Assembly (NCBI GenBank): GCA_014653355.1
Contig: JACWEO010000002.1
Span: 62,001 to 126,000, forward strand
Direction of reading: 5' to 3'
Length of the DNA stretch: 64,000 nucleotides
Source of the DNA: Pelagibacterales bacterium SAG-MED47
Lineage (GTDB): Bacteria > Pseudomonadota > Alphaproteobacteria > Pelagibacterales > Pelagibacteraceae
The notes beneath the pieces were generated by a model that was given only the letters and a program-made list of their open reading frames with translations, searched no databases and was not told the origin of the DNA. Position numbers and translations under genes: made by a program. Shown here piece by piece: positions 9,897-18,137 of this stretch (positions are counted from its first letter, which is position 1; every line of letters starts with the position of its first letter).

Positions 9897-10673
9897 ATGA
9901 ATACTAAGATTAAGAATATTCTTAAAAAAAAAAATAAATCTAAAATTTTGTGTCTTACAGCATATTCAAAAAATTTTGCTGAGCTAATAGATAAATATGT
10001 TGATATCACTTTAATCGGAGACTCATTGGGATCTGTTTTATATAATTACGATACTACAAAAAAAGTAACGTTGACTAATATGATTGATCATTCAAAAAGT
10101 GTTAGGCTTGGTGTCAAGAAAAGTTTAATGGTTGTAGATATGCCTTTCAATACATATAGGTCTAATTTATCTGCTTATAAAAATGCTAAAAGAGTTATTA
10201 AAGAAACAAAATGTGACGCAGTTAAATTAGAGGGTGGAAAAAAAATTATTACACAAATTAAATATCTTATTAAAAAAAAGATTCCAGTTATGGGCCATTT
10301 AGGTCTTCTTCCCCAATCTGCCAAAGGAAAATTTAAGTCAAAAGGTAAATCAACTAGGGAAACAAAACAATTAATAAAAGATGCTCTTCTACTTCAAAGT
10401 AGTGGGGTATTTGCTATAGTCATTGAATGTGTAAAAGGAGCTACTGCGAAAAAAATTACGCAATCCTTAAAAATTCCAACAATAGGTATTGGATCATCAG
10501 TTCATTGTGATGGCCAAGTGCTTGTTACAGATGATTTAATTGGATTAAATAGCACAAAAATAAGATTTGTTAAAAAATTTATTAATATTAAAAAATACAT
10601 AAATATAGGATTAAAAAAGTTTTCTGAAGATGTTAAATTTAAGAAATATCCAACAAAAAAACACTCTTATTAA
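9897..10673 (+). CDS. panB: 3-methyl-2-oxobutanoate hydroxymethyltransferase
   Basis: First enzyme of pantothenate synthesis: transfers a hydroxymethyl group from methylene-THF to 2-oxoisovalerate to give ketopantoate. Family motifs: LTAYSKNFAELIDKYVD, IGDSLGSVLY, LMVVDMPFNTY, VKLEGG, PVMGHLGLLPQS and GIGSSVHCDGQVLV. The 258-residue length is normal. It starts 9 bp after guaA. Its TAA stop and the stop of the convergent terC-like gene share one TTAA palindrome (10670-10673). No panC is visible nearby. Confidence 0.95.
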   Translation: MNTKIKNILKKKNKSKILCLTAYSKNFAELIDKYVDITLIGDSLGSVLYNYDTTKKVTLTNMIDHSKSVRLGVKKSLMVVDMPFNTYRSNLSAYKNAKRVIKETKCDAVKLEGGKKIITQIKYLIKKKIPVMGHLGLLPQSAKGKFKSKGKSTRETKQLIKDALLLQSSGVFAIVIECVKGATAKKITQSLKIPTIGIGSSVHCDGQVLVTDDLIGLNSTKIRFVKKFINIKKYINIGLKKFSEDVKFKKYPTKKHSY

Positions 10674-11281
10674 AAATATTTTTTAAATTGTTCGTTGATA
10701 GATAGAATATCTAGGTCAACTAATCCACCGATAACTAACTGAATTGCCACTAATAATATGAAGCCTAATCCAATATATGCAATCCATAAATGTTTTTGAA
10801 TATAATTAGCAAGATATGTAGCCATCGCTCCTGTAAGAATTACAGAAAGTACTAGACCAAAGATCATAAAACTAAAATTACCTTTAGCAGCTCCCACAAC
10901 ACCTATAACATTATCAAAACTAATTGTAATATCGGCAAATAAAACTTTATATACACTCTGAATATATGATGGTTCTTTTGATTTTTTAGTTGGAGATTTA
11001 ACTTTCTTGATTTCAAAAAGATCTTTTCTTAAATCGTTTACAATCCAAATTAAAAGTAATCCTCCTAAAATTTTAATGAAATAGAATTCAAACAAGTATG
11101 TGGCAAATACTGCAAAAATAACTTTAAATATCAAAGCTCCAGCAACACCCCATAATATAATCTGTTTTCGATTTTTTGGCGCAAAACTTGCAGCGATAAG
11201 ACCAATAATTATTGCATTATCGGCTGCTAAGATTATGTCGATGAAAATAATCTGAAGTAATATGAGTGATTGTTCTAACAA
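10670..11281 (-). CDS. TerC-family integral membrane protein (YjbE-like)
   Basis: A 203-residue protein of about seven hydrophobic segments with the TerC-family signatures: IDIILAADNAIIIGLIA near the N-terminus and LFADITISFDNVIGVVGAAKGN in the second half. The paired acidic/Asn residues inside membrane segments (ADNA and FDNV) are characteristic and thought to bind metal ions. Members are linked to Mn2+ export or metallation of exported proteins; the substrate here is unknown. Start is TTG at 11281. The 3' end overlaps panB by 4 bp. Confidence 0.88.
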   Translation of the reverse strand: MLEQSLILLQIIFIDIILAADNAIIIGLIAASFAPKNRKQIILWGVAGALIFKVIFAVFATYLFEFYFIKILGGLLLIWIVNDLRKDLFEIKKVKSPTKKSKEPSYIQSVYKVLFADITISFDNVIGVVGAAKGNFSFMIFGLVLSVILTGAMATYLANYIQKHLWIAYIGLGFILLVAIQLVIGGLVDLDILSINEQFKKYF

Positions 11282-11385
11282 AGTACAAACATAATATTAG
11301 ATATTTCTAATAATTCAATCAAAAGTAGTATTATTTTTTTATTGATAATCTTTTTAATACATAATGAAATACATTTAAACAAATT

Positions 11386-11390
11386 GGAGG
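11386..11390 (+). promoter_or_regulatory. Strong Shine-Dalgarno of dctP
   Basis: GGAGG lies 4 bases before the ATG of the substrate-binding protein gene (AATTGGAGGAAAAATG). It is one of the few textbook Shine-Dalgarno sequences in the window and suggests high translation of the periplasmic binding protein relative to the permease genes behind it. Confidence 0.75.
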
Positions 11391-11394
11391 AAAA

Positions 11395-12366
11395 ATGAAA
11401 TTCATAAAATACTTAATAACTGTTTTAGTTTCATTAATTTTGTCAATCAATCTTGCGATTGCAGAGAAATGGGACATGGCTCTTGCTTATGGAGCGGGAA
11501 ATTTTCATTCTGCAAACGCAACTGAATTTGCAAAAAATGTAACTGAAAAAAGTGGTGGTAAACTAACAATCGTTACTCATCCAGGTGGATCACTATTTAA
11601 AGGTGGAGAAATTTTTAGAGCAGTGAGAACTGGACAAGCACAAATCGGTGAAAGATTTATGTCTGCTTTAGGAAAAGAAGATCCATTATTGGAAATAGAC
11701 TCGCAACCATTCCTGGCATCATCTTACTCAGATGCTATGAAATTATATAAAGCATCAAAAGATGAAATTATAAAAGGTTTGGATGCTAAAGGGCTTGTTT
11801 TCCTATATGCTGTACCGTGGCCAGCACAAGGCTTGTATAGTAAGAAAGAAATTAATTCAGTTAATGATTTGAAAGGCTTAAAATTTAGAGCATACAATTC
11901 TGCTACAATAAGAATTGCTGAATTAACTGGAATGGCTCCTACCAAAATAGAAGCAGCAGAAATAAGTCAAGCATTTTCAACAGGTGCTGTTGAAAGTATG
12001 ATTACATCTCCAACGACTGGAAAAAATTCTAAGATATGGGAGAATGGTGTGAAATATTTTTATGACATTGCAGCTTGGTTTCCAAAAAATATGGTGATCG
12101 TGAATAAAGAGTCTTGGAATAAATTGGATAAAGCAACTAAGGATTTAGTAATGAAGCAAGCAGCCTTAGCAGAAAGAAAAGGTTGGCAATTATCAAAACA
12201 AGGAAATGTTGGAGATAAAAAAGCTCTAGCAGATGCTGGTATGGTAGTTGGAAAAGTTAATGCATCTTTACAATCTCATTTTGAAAAAGTTGGAGAGACA
12301 ATGGCTAAAGAATGGTCTCAAAAAGCTGGATCAAGAGGAGCGTCTGTTTTATCAGCTTATAAATAA
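11395..12366 (+). CDS. TRAP transporter substrate-binding protein, DctP family
   Basis: Periplasmic solute receptor of a TRAP transporter. A clear signal peptide (KFIKYLITVLVSLILSINLAIA, cleavage before EKWDMAL) precedes the DctP fold: AKNVTEKSGGKLTIVTHPGGSLFKG, VRTGQAQIGE, and the ligand-Arg region LKGLKFRAYN with the usual TGMAPTKIEAAEISQAFSTGAVES. The 323-residue length is typical. It is followed by a hairpin and then the small and large membrane subunits. Substrate is unknown; the close 5-oxoprolinase genes hint at a carboxylate such as 5-oxoproline, but that is inference. Confidence 0.94.
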   Translation: MKFIKYLITVLVSLILSINLAIAEKWDMALAYGAGNFHSANATEFAKNVTEKSGGKLTIVTHPGGSLFKGGEIFRAVRTGQAQIGERFMSALGKEDPLLEIDSQPFLASSYSDAMKLYKASKDEIIKGLDAKGLVFLYAVPWPAQGLYSKKEINSVNDLKGLKFRAYNSATIRIAELTGMAPTKIEAAEISQAFSTGAVESMITSPTTGKNSKIWENGVKYFYDIAAWFPKNMVIVNKESWNKLDKATKDLVMKQAALAERKGWQLSKQGNVGDKKALADAGMVVGKVNASLQSHFEKVGETMAKEWSQKAGSRGASVLSAYK

Positions 12367-12382
12367 TTAAATTAAATATATC

Positions 12383-12415
12383 TTAAGGCCACTTAAAAAT
12401 TTTAAGTGGCCTTAA
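12383..12415 (+). other. Intra-operon hairpin between dctP and dctQ
   Basis: TTAAGGCCACTT (12383-12394) pairs perfectly with AAGTGGCCTTAA (12404-12415), and the loop bases AAAAATTTT can extend the stem. It begins 16 bp after the dctP stop and ends 6 bp before the dctQ ATG. No T-run follows on the plus strand, so it is more likely an mRNA-stabilising or processing structure, or a leaky terminator, that raises binding-protein dose over permease. It also covers the place where the dctQ ribosome binding site should be. Confidence 0.75.
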
Positions 12416-12421
12416 ATTATT

Positions 12422-12904
12422 ATGTTAAGTACTATCAATAAAAATCTAAATAAACTTTATAAATTTTCTGGCTATATTGCTGCAATTTTTTTAATATTAG
12501 TTGCAGTTTTTATTCTTATAGGTATTTCGTCAAGAATATTTGGTTTTTATATAAGAGGTTTAGCAGAATATTCTGGTTATTGTATGGCTTCAGCATCTTT
12601 CTTTGCACTAGCTTATACTTTTGTAGAGGGTGGACATATACGAATTACTCTTTTTTTAGAAAAACTTTCAGGTAGGAAAAGATGGTTGATTGAAATTTGG
12701 TGTTTGAGTTTGGCCAGTTTTTTTTCAGGATATTTAGCATTCTATTTTGTTAAAATGTTAATAATATCTTACAAATTTCAGGAAAGAAGTGAGGGTGCGG
12801 ATGAAATATTAATATGGATACCTCAAACAAGTATAGCAATAGGTTCAACAATATTTTTTATATGTGTTTTTCATCAATTTATCCTAAATATAAAAAAAAG
12901 ATAA
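12422..12904 (+). CDS. TRAP transporter small permease subunit, DctQ family
   Basis: A 160-residue protein with four predicted membrane helices, the DctQ layout: FSGYIAAIFLILVAVFILIGISSRI, the second helix with AEYSGYCMASASFFALAYTF, the conserved GGHIRITLFLE loop, and two further helices. It bridges DctP-loaded substrate to the large DctM channel at the inner membrane. It sits between the hairpin and dctM, with dctM starting on the base after its stop. Confidence 0.92.
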   Translation: MLSTINKNLNKLYKFSGYIAAIFLILVAVFILIGISSRIFGFYIRGLAEYSGYCMASASFFALAYTFVEGGHIRITLFLEKLSGRKRWLIEIWCLSLASFFSGYLAFYFVKMLIISYKFQERSEGADEILIWIPQTSIAIGSTIFFICVFHQFILNIKKR

Positions 12905-14215
12905 ATGGCTGAGATATTTTTAACAATTTTTTTTATTAGTGTTTTATTGTTTTTTTTAGGTTCTGGTATCTGGGTTGCATTAAGCATGATAGGGGTATCA
13001 GCAATTGGCATGATGTTATTTACTTCTAGACCAGTAGGTGATGCAATGGCTACTACAATATGGGGAACTGCATCCTCATGGACTTTGACCGCATTGCCCT
13101 TATTTGTTTGGATGGGTGAAATTCTTTTTAGAACTAAGCTCTCAGAAAATTTATTTAAAGGCCTATCTCCTTGGATGCAAAAGCTTCCAGGAGGCTTAAT
13201 TCATGTAAATGTTGTTGGATGCGCTCTATTTGCTGCAATATCAGGATCATCAGCGGCAACTGTAGCTACAGTTGGAAAGATGTCTATCCCTGAGTTAAGA
13301 AAAAGAAATTACCCAGAAAAAATTTTAATAGGTAGCTTAGCTGGCTCAGGTACTTTGGGACTATTAATACCTCCATCAATTATTTTAATTATTTATGGTG
13401 TAGCTGTTCAAGAATCCATAGCAAAATTATTTATAGCAGGAATCATTCCAGGGATAATGATTGCACTAATATTTATGTCATATGTTATTATATGGTCTTT
13501 AATTAATAAGGAAGAAATGCCAAAAATTCTTGAGGAATATTCTTTTTTAGAAAAAATCAAGAGATCAAAACAACTTTTACCAGTAATATTACTTATCTCT
13601 GCAGTTATAGGGTCTATATATACTGGAATAGCAACTGCAACTGAGGCAGCTTCACTTGGTGTTGTTGGGTCTTTGATTTTATCATATTTTCAAAAAAGTT
13701 TAAATTTAGAAACATTCAGATCTTCTTTGTTAGGTGCAACAAAAACTTCTTGTATGATCGCTTTTATCTTAGCTGGATCAACTTTTTTATCTTTAGCTAT
13801 GGGTTTTACAGGATTACCAAGAAATTTAGCAATATGGATACAAGGCATGGAACTTTCTCCATATGTTTTAATTTTAGTTTTAATGATTTTTTATATTATT
13901 TTAGGAATGTTTCTTGATGGTATATCTGCCGTCGTGCTAACAATGGCAATAATAGAGCCAATGATAAGACAGGCTGGTTTTGATATGATTTGGTTTGGTA
14001 TTTTTTTGGTTATTGTAGTTGAGATGGCGCAGATAACACCTCCTGTTGGATTTAATTTATTTGTTCTTCAAGGCATGGCAAATAAAGATATGGGATATAT
14101 TGCAAGAAGTGCCTTTCCATTATTCTTATTAATGGTATTTGCAGTAATACTAGTGGTGTTATTTCCGGAGATTGCTTTATGGATGCCTGAGAAAATGGTG
14201 CAAAATTTAAATTAG
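12905..14215 (+). CDS. TRAP transporter large permease subunit, DctM family
   Basis: The Na+-coupled transport channel of the TRAP system. A 436-residue protein with about 12 hydrophobic segments and DctM landmarks: GSGIWVALSMIGV, ALPLFVWMGEIL, NVVGCALFAAISGSSAATVATVG, GSLAGSGTLGLLIPPSI, ATATEAASLGVVG, GMFLDGISAVVLTMAI and the C-terminal EMAQITPPVGFNLFV motif. Its end overlaps the convergent Gly-rich TPR gene by 4 bp (shared TTAG). Confidence 0.95.
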   Translation: MAEIFLTIFFISVLLFFLGSGIWVALSMIGVSAIGMMLFTSRPVGDAMATTIWGTASSWTLTALPLFVWMGEILFRTKLSENLFKGLSPWMQKLPGGLIHVNVVGCALFAAISGSSAATVATVGKMSIPELRKRNYPEKILIGSLAGSGTLGLLIPPSIILIIYGVAVQESIAKLFIAGIIPGIMIALIFMSYVIIWSLINKEEMPKILEEYSFLEKIKRSKQLLPVILLISAVIGSIYTGIATATEAASLGVVGSLILSYFQKSLNLETFRSSLLGATKTSCMIAFILAGSTFLSLAMGFTGLPRNLAIWIQGMELSPYVLILVLMIFYIILGMFLDGISAVVLTMAIIEPMIRQAGFDMIWFGIFLVIVVEMAQITPPVGFNLFVLQGMANKDMGYIARSAFPLFLLMVFAVILVVLFPEIALWMPEKMVQNLN

Positions 14216-14817
14216 TATTTTGAAACTTCTTCTCCTGCAATTATTTTTTCAAGTTGTTCATATTCTTCACAATTACAACCTTTTAAGACTTGTAATCTTT
14301 CTACTGCAAGGTTGTGTCGACCAGTTGCAACATAAAGCTCTCCAAGATATTCGTTAATACCTATATGATCTGGATCTATAGTCAGTCCTAACAAATAATA
14401 TTTCTCTCCTTGCTCGAAATCACCTAATTTTCTGGTAGTAAATCCCAAATAGTTTAATGTATTAGGGTTATTTGGATTCTTTATATTTGATTTAATTAAA
14501 AGTTTCTGAGCCTTTGCAAATCTTTTTTTTGCTTTATCTAATTTTCCTTTAGTTTCAAATTTTTTTGCTCTTTTTATATGATAGACTGCTTTATCATAAT
14601 TTGTTTTAACTTTAGTCGAGTTACCTTCACCTCCTCCAGAGCCACTGTCACCTCCGCTACCGCCGCCGCTGCCACCGCCGCCGCTTTCGCCGCCGCCGCC
14701 GCCGCCTTCGCCGCCACCGCCGCCTTCGCCGCCACCGCCTTCGCCACCACCAGCAGCAAAAACATTAGCAGTTAAAAAAAAGCAGGTAATAATTAAAATA
14801 ATAAACTTTTTAAACAT
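14212..14817 (-). CDS. Exported Gly/Glu-rich TPR protein
   Basis: About 201 residues with three parts: a Sec signal peptide (MFKKFIILIITCFFLTANVFA), a run of about 45 residues that is almost all Gly with interspersed Glu and Ser (AGGGEGGGGEGG... to GGGEGN), and a C-terminal TPR region (YHIKRAKKFETKGKLDKAKKRFAKAQ, then NTLNYLGFTTRKLGDFEQGEKYYLLGLTIDPDH). The Gly region is encoded by a GC-rich codon repeat quite unlike the rest of the window. ATG at 14817 gives a proper signal peptide; a TTG two codons upstream is possible. The 5' end overlaps pxpA stop by 8 bp, so it may be co-transcribed with pxpA. Probably periplasmic or surface-exposed; function unknown. Confidence 0.8.
   Translation of the reverse strand: MFKKFIILIITCFFLTANVFAAGGGEGGGGEGGGGGEGGGGGGESGGGGSGGGSGGDSGSGGGEGNSTKVKTNYDKAVYHIKRAKKFETKGKLDKAKKRFAKAQKLLIKSNIKNPNNPNTLNYLGFTTRKLGDFEQGEKYYLLGLTIDPDHIGINEYLGELYVATGRHNLAVERLQVLKGCNCEEYEQLEKIIAGEEVSKY
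14651..14752 (-). repeat. GC-rich degenerate GGC/GGT/GAA codon repeat
   Basis: On the coding strand the tract consists of Gly codons, largely GGC, broken by GAA and AGC at irregular 3-6 codon intervals, with near-copies of GGCGAAGGCGGTGGC. Base composition switches abruptly from very AT-rich to mostly G and C and back within about 100 bases. The pattern suggests growth by replication slippage within the Gly-rich gene. Confidence 0.8.
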
Positions 14818-15595
14818 TAACAAATTTTTTCATTTTATTTAATGGAACTAAATTATATCCATTATTTTGTAAGTTTTCTCTTATAGATTTTGCAGTTTCC
14901 AGAGAACTCATATTATCCCCATGTATACAAACTGAGTCTATTTCACAAGGTATCAACTTTCCACTGTGACAATTAAGAGCCTGATTTTTGACCATACTAA
15001 GTACATGCTTTTTTGCTATTTCAGGGTCAGTTATCAACGCATTTGGTTTCTTTCTAGAAACTAGATTACCATCATCTTCATAGTTTCGGTCTGCAAAAAT
15101 TTCACAAGCTATTTTCATATTAAGTTTCTTTGCAGCCTCTTCCATTTTAGAACCTGTGGGTACTAAATAAATTAGATCTTTATTGATTTCTTTAACCGTT
15201 TTTGCCAAAGTTCTAGATAATTCAATATCCTCGCAAGCCATATTATTTAGTGCTCCATGTGGTTTTATATGGCTTACCTCCTCATTATATTTTAGAGCTA
15301 TAGTCTGTAAGATTTCAAATTGATCAATTATTAATTTTCTAATTTCATTTGATGATAAATTCATTCTACTTCTTCCAAAATTTTCTGGGTCATTGAAAGA
15401 AGGATGGGCTCCTACACTTACACTATTTTCTTTTGATATAGCAATTACTTGATTCATTGTTTCCTCATCACCAGCATGATAACCGCAAGCTATATTTGCT
15501 GAATTAACAATTTTTAACAATTCTGGATCATGTTTGTTGGAATGATGTTTAGATTTTTCACCCAAATCACAATTTATATTAATTTCCATACTCAT
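14810..15595 (-). CDS. pxpA: 5-oxoprolinase subunit A (LamB/YcsF family)
   Basis: Subunit of the ATP-dependent 5-oxoprolinase PxpABC, which opens 5-oxoproline (pyroglutamate) to glutamate. Family motifs: INCDLGEKSKHH at the N-terminus, NIACGYHAGDEETM, VGAHPSFNDPENFGR, SHIKPHGALNNMAC, IFADRNYEDDGNLVSRK and DSVCIHGDNMSS. The 261-residue length is normal. Unlike the usual operon, it is divergent from pxpB and pxpC, with only 21 bp between start codons, so both promoters must lie within or overlap the coding regions. Confidence 0.94.
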   Translation of the reverse strand: MSMEININCDLGEKSKHHSNKHDPELLKIVNSANIACGYHAGDEETMNQVIAISKENSVSVGAHPSFNDPENFGRSRMNLSSNEIRKLIIDQFEILQTIALKYNEEVSHIKPHGALNNMACEDIELSRTLAKTVKEINKDLIYLVPTGSKMEEAAKKLNMKIACEIFADRNYEDDGNLVSRKKPNALITDPEIAKKHVLSMVKNQALNCHSGKLIPCEIDSVCIHGDNMSSLETAKSIRENLQNNGYNLVPLNKMKKFVNV

Positions 15596-15616
15596 AAATT
15601 AAAAGTATAACATGGC

Positions 15617-16291
15617 ATGATAAAAAATATATCAAATCTTGGTGACGCAGCTTTATATTGTGATTTTGGAACTGAGGTAAACAAAGAGGTAAATAATAAA
15701 GTAATACGTTATTTTAAAAGTATTCAAAAAGAAAATATTGATGGTATTAATAACCTAACTCCATCTTATAATAAATTAATAATTTCATTTGATATACGTA
15801 AAAAAAATTTTCAAACTATTAAAAAATTAATAGAAAATTTAGATGTTATCAATGATGATATATTAGAAAGTAAAAAAATTAAGATACCAGTTTGTTGTGA
15901 TGAAAAATTTTCACTTGATATAATAAGATTAGAGAAAAAGTTAAAGATAAATCGAGATAAGATTTATGAAAAATTTTTTGGTAAAGAATTGTTTTGTTAT
16001 ATGACTGGTTTTATAGCAGGGATGCCTTTTTTGGGTGACCTAGAAAATGAACTACGAGCAAACCGTTTAGAAACACCTAGAGTAAAAGTGCCGAAAGGTT
16101 CAGTTGGACTTACAGAACAATTCGCAAATGTTTATTCTTTTGAAAGTCCTGGTGGATGGAATATTATCGGGAACACACCAAGTGTTATTTTTAATAGCTC
16201 TAAGGAGAATAATCCAAATTTAATCAACCCAGGTGATGCAGTCACCTTTGAGCAAATTACAAAAGACCAATACAACAATTACAATGAATAA
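15617..16291 (+). CDS. pxpB: 5-oxoprolinase subunit B (KipI/AHS1 family)
   Basis: The AHS1-domain subunit of PxpABC. Motifs include NLGDAALYCDFG at the N-terminus, the PVCCDEKFSLDI segment (matching the family's I-P-V-x-Y), YMTGFIAGMPFLGDL, PRVKVPKGSVGL and SPGGWNIIGNTPS near the C-terminus. At 224 residues it is typical. It overlaps pxpC by 8 bp (ATGAATAA), indicating coupled translation. Some relatives (KipI) inhibit a sporulation kinase in Bacillus, but the neighbourhood with pxpA and pxpC points to oxoprolinase. Confidence 0.93.
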   Translation: MIKNISNLGDAALYCDFGTEVNKEVNNKVIRYFKSIQKENIDGINNLTPSYNKLIISFDIRKKNFQTIKKLIENLDVINDDILESKKIKIPVCCDEKFSLDIIRLEKKLKINRDKIYEKFFGKELFCYMTGFIAGMPFLGDLENELRANRLETPRVKVPKGSVGLTEQFANVYSFESPGGWNIIGNTPSVIFNSSKENNPNLINPGDAVTFEQITKDQYNNYNE

Positions 16292-17228
16292 AAATTATTT
16301 TGAGATTAAAAGAGCTGGAATAAACACAACATTTCAAGATCAAGGTAGAAGCAACCTTTATCATATTGGCATTCCATTTAGTGGGGCAATGGATAATAGA
16401 AATTTCCAAATTTCTAATAAGCTTGTTGGGAACGAAACAAATTCACCAGTAATTGAATTTGCTTATCAAGGTCCATTGTTGAAGTATTTTGGTGACAAAA
16501 TTAAATGTGCAATTGCAGGGGATGTAAAATTTATAATTAAAAAAAATGATAATGATATCGAGGGAGACTGTTATAAATCTTTCACATTAGAAAATGGGGA
16601 TGAAATAGATATTATGACAACTAACAAATCTGTTTATGGATATCTAGCAATTAGTGGTGAATTTAATTTAGAATATCAATGGTCTAGTTGCTCTATTAAT
16701 ACAAAAGCAAATATAGGATCGAATAATGGAAAAAGACTAGAGGATGCACAAAAAATATATATTTCTAAAATTAATAAAAACTTAAATGATAAAAAGCTAA
16801 ATTACATAAATACAAAAATAGAAAAAATTAGAGTTATTAAAGGAACAAATTTTAATTATTTTTCTGATGAGGGAAAAAATTTTTTTTTTGATAAGGAATT
16901 TATTGTATCGAAATTATCAGATCGTATGGGTATGAGATTAAATGGACCACAAATTGAAAATATTGTTGATACCAACATAAAATCCGAAGGTTTAATAAAA
17001 GGAGTAATTCAGGTACCTGCAGATGGAAATCCAATTATTATGCTTTCTGATCATGGGACTATTGGAGGTTATCCCAAAATAGGAGTTGTTATCAGTGCTG
17101 ATTATGACAAATTAGTCCAACTTGCGCCTGGTTCAAAAATTAAATTTCAAGAAGTCGAATTATCTAGCGCAGAAACTTTATTTAAACTATATGACTTAGA
17201 GACTCAAAAACTAATTTCACAAATATAA
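16284..17228 (+). CDS. pxpC: 5-oxoprolinase subunit C (KipA/AHS2 family)
   Basis: The AHS2-domain (urea-amidolyase-related) subunit of PxpABC. Motifs: IKRAGINTTFQDQGRSNLYHIGIPFSG shows the family's typical start, then AMDNRNFQISNKLVGN, IEFAYQGP, SDRMGMRLNGP, IQVPADGNPIIMLSDHGTIGGYPKIG. ATG at 16284 is chosen because the family begins about there; a start at 16233 would add 17 non-conserved residues inside pxpB. The stop shares TAATG with the next transporter gene. Confidence 0.93.
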   Translation: MNKNYFEIKRAGINTTFQDQGRSNLYHIGIPFSGAMDNRNFQISNKLVGNETNSPVIEFAYQGPLLKYFGDKIKCAIAGDVKFIIKKNDNDIEGDCYKSFTLENGDEIDIMTTNKSVYGYLAISGEFNLEYQWSSCSINTKANIGSNNGKRLEDAQKIYISKINKNLNDKKLNYINTKIEKIRVIKGTNFNYFSDEGKNFFFDKEFIVSKLSDRMGMRLNGPQIENIVDTNIKSEGLIKGVIQVPADGNPIIMLSDHGTIGGYPKIGVVISADYDKLVQLAPGSKIKFQEVELSSAETLFKLYDLETQKLISQI

Positions 17229-18106
17229 TGACTTTTATAAGAAACTTACCTGGCCCGTTATTAATTTTTTTAGGAGCTTTGAGTTTAAGTTTTGGGGGAT
17301 TACTTGTTAAATCATTTGAGGGTGCAACTTTATGGCAAATTTTATTTTGGAGATCTTTATTTTTTTCTCTTACTATTTTAGCTTTCTTAATTATTAGCTA
17401 TAAAGGAAAAACTTTGAAATCATTTTACATTTCAGGTTTACCAGGATTTTTTGGTGGAATAATATTATCTATTGGTTTCTGTGGTTATGTTTTTGCAATG
17501 TATAATACGACAGTTGCAAATACTAATTTTATCATTTCACTTCAAATACTATTTCTTTCATTATTTGGGTATTTTTTTTTAAAAGAAAAAATAAGCATTA
17601 CAACTTTAACTTCAATTATTTTAGCAATGATAGGTGTTTTATTAATGGTTGGTAATTCACTCACACCAGGAGAGTTATCTGGAAACCTAGCAGCATTTTC
17701 AATGCCGATAGTTTTTGCAATTTTAATCATAATAATTAGAAAATACCCAACTGTGGACATGGTCCCAGCTCAATTTGTAGCTGGAGCATGTTCATGTTTA
17801 TTTGGGTTTTTGCTCTCAACTAAAATAGTGATATCCCCTCATGATATTTTTTTAGGTTTTCTAGCCGGTTTTTTTCAGGTTGGTTTTGGTTTTATATTTA
17901 TTACAATTGGAGCAAGAACAACTCCCTCTGCTACGGTTGGAATAATTATGCTTTCCGAATCTGTGCTTGGTCCGATATGGGCATTTCTATTTGTAAGTGA
18001 AAGACCCTCAATGTTTGGATTAATAGGAGGTGTAATTATATTTTTTGCTGTATTACTTCAGTTTTATTCACTTTTGAATAAGAGAAAAAAAATTGTTTCT
18101 GATTGA
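17228..18106 (+). CDS. EamA/DMT-family transporter
   Basis: A 292-residue protein with about ten TM helices in two EamA repeats: first repeat LLIFLGALSLSFGGLLVKSFE... with NTTVANTNFIISLQILFLSLFGYFFLKEKI, second repeat ending ARTTPSATVGIIMLSESVLGPIWAFLFVSERPS. Members export or import metabolites such as amino acids. It is coupled to pxpC by a TAATG overlap, so the substrate may relate to 5-oxoproline or glutamate; this is inference. The stop codon overlaps the -35 box of the gcv promoter. Confidence 0.88.
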   Translation: MTFIRNLPGPLLIFLGALSLSFGGLLVKSFEGATLWQILFWRSLFFSLTILAFLIISYKGKTLKSFYISGLPGFFGGIILSIGFCGYVFAMYNTTVANTNFIISLQILFLSLFGYFFLKEKISITTLTSIILAMIGVLLMVGNSLTPGELSGNLAAFSMPIVFAILIIIIRKYPTVDMVPAQFVAGACSCLFGFLLSTKIVISPHDIFLGFLAGFFQVGFGFIFITIGARTTPSATVGIIMLSESVLGPIWAFLFVSERPSMFGLIGGVIIFFAVLLQFYSLLNKRKKIVSD

Positions 18107-18131
18107 CTTTTTCACATACATGTAAGATTAT
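18103..18131 (+). promoter_or_regulatory. Sigma70-like promoter of the gcv operon
   Basis: TTGACT (18103-18108) and GATTAT (18126-18131) are separated by 17 bases and precede the riboswitch by 6 bases, placing a start site at about 18138, at the 5' strand of the first aptamer. The -35 box overlaps the TGA stop of the upstream transporter. Confidence 0.6.
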
Positions 18132-18137
18132 TCTTTC

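Noticed and set aside
14578-14775. Open frames on both strands across the Gly-rich tract that would encode Ala-rich proteins
   Set aside because: They are products of the GC-rich codon repeat read in other frames; the Gly reading has a signal peptide and a TPR domain, the others have nothing.
16233-16283. Longer N-terminus for pxpC
   Set aside because: The extra 17 residues lie inside pxpB and are not like the family; the ATG at 16284 gives the usual ATGAATAA overlap.
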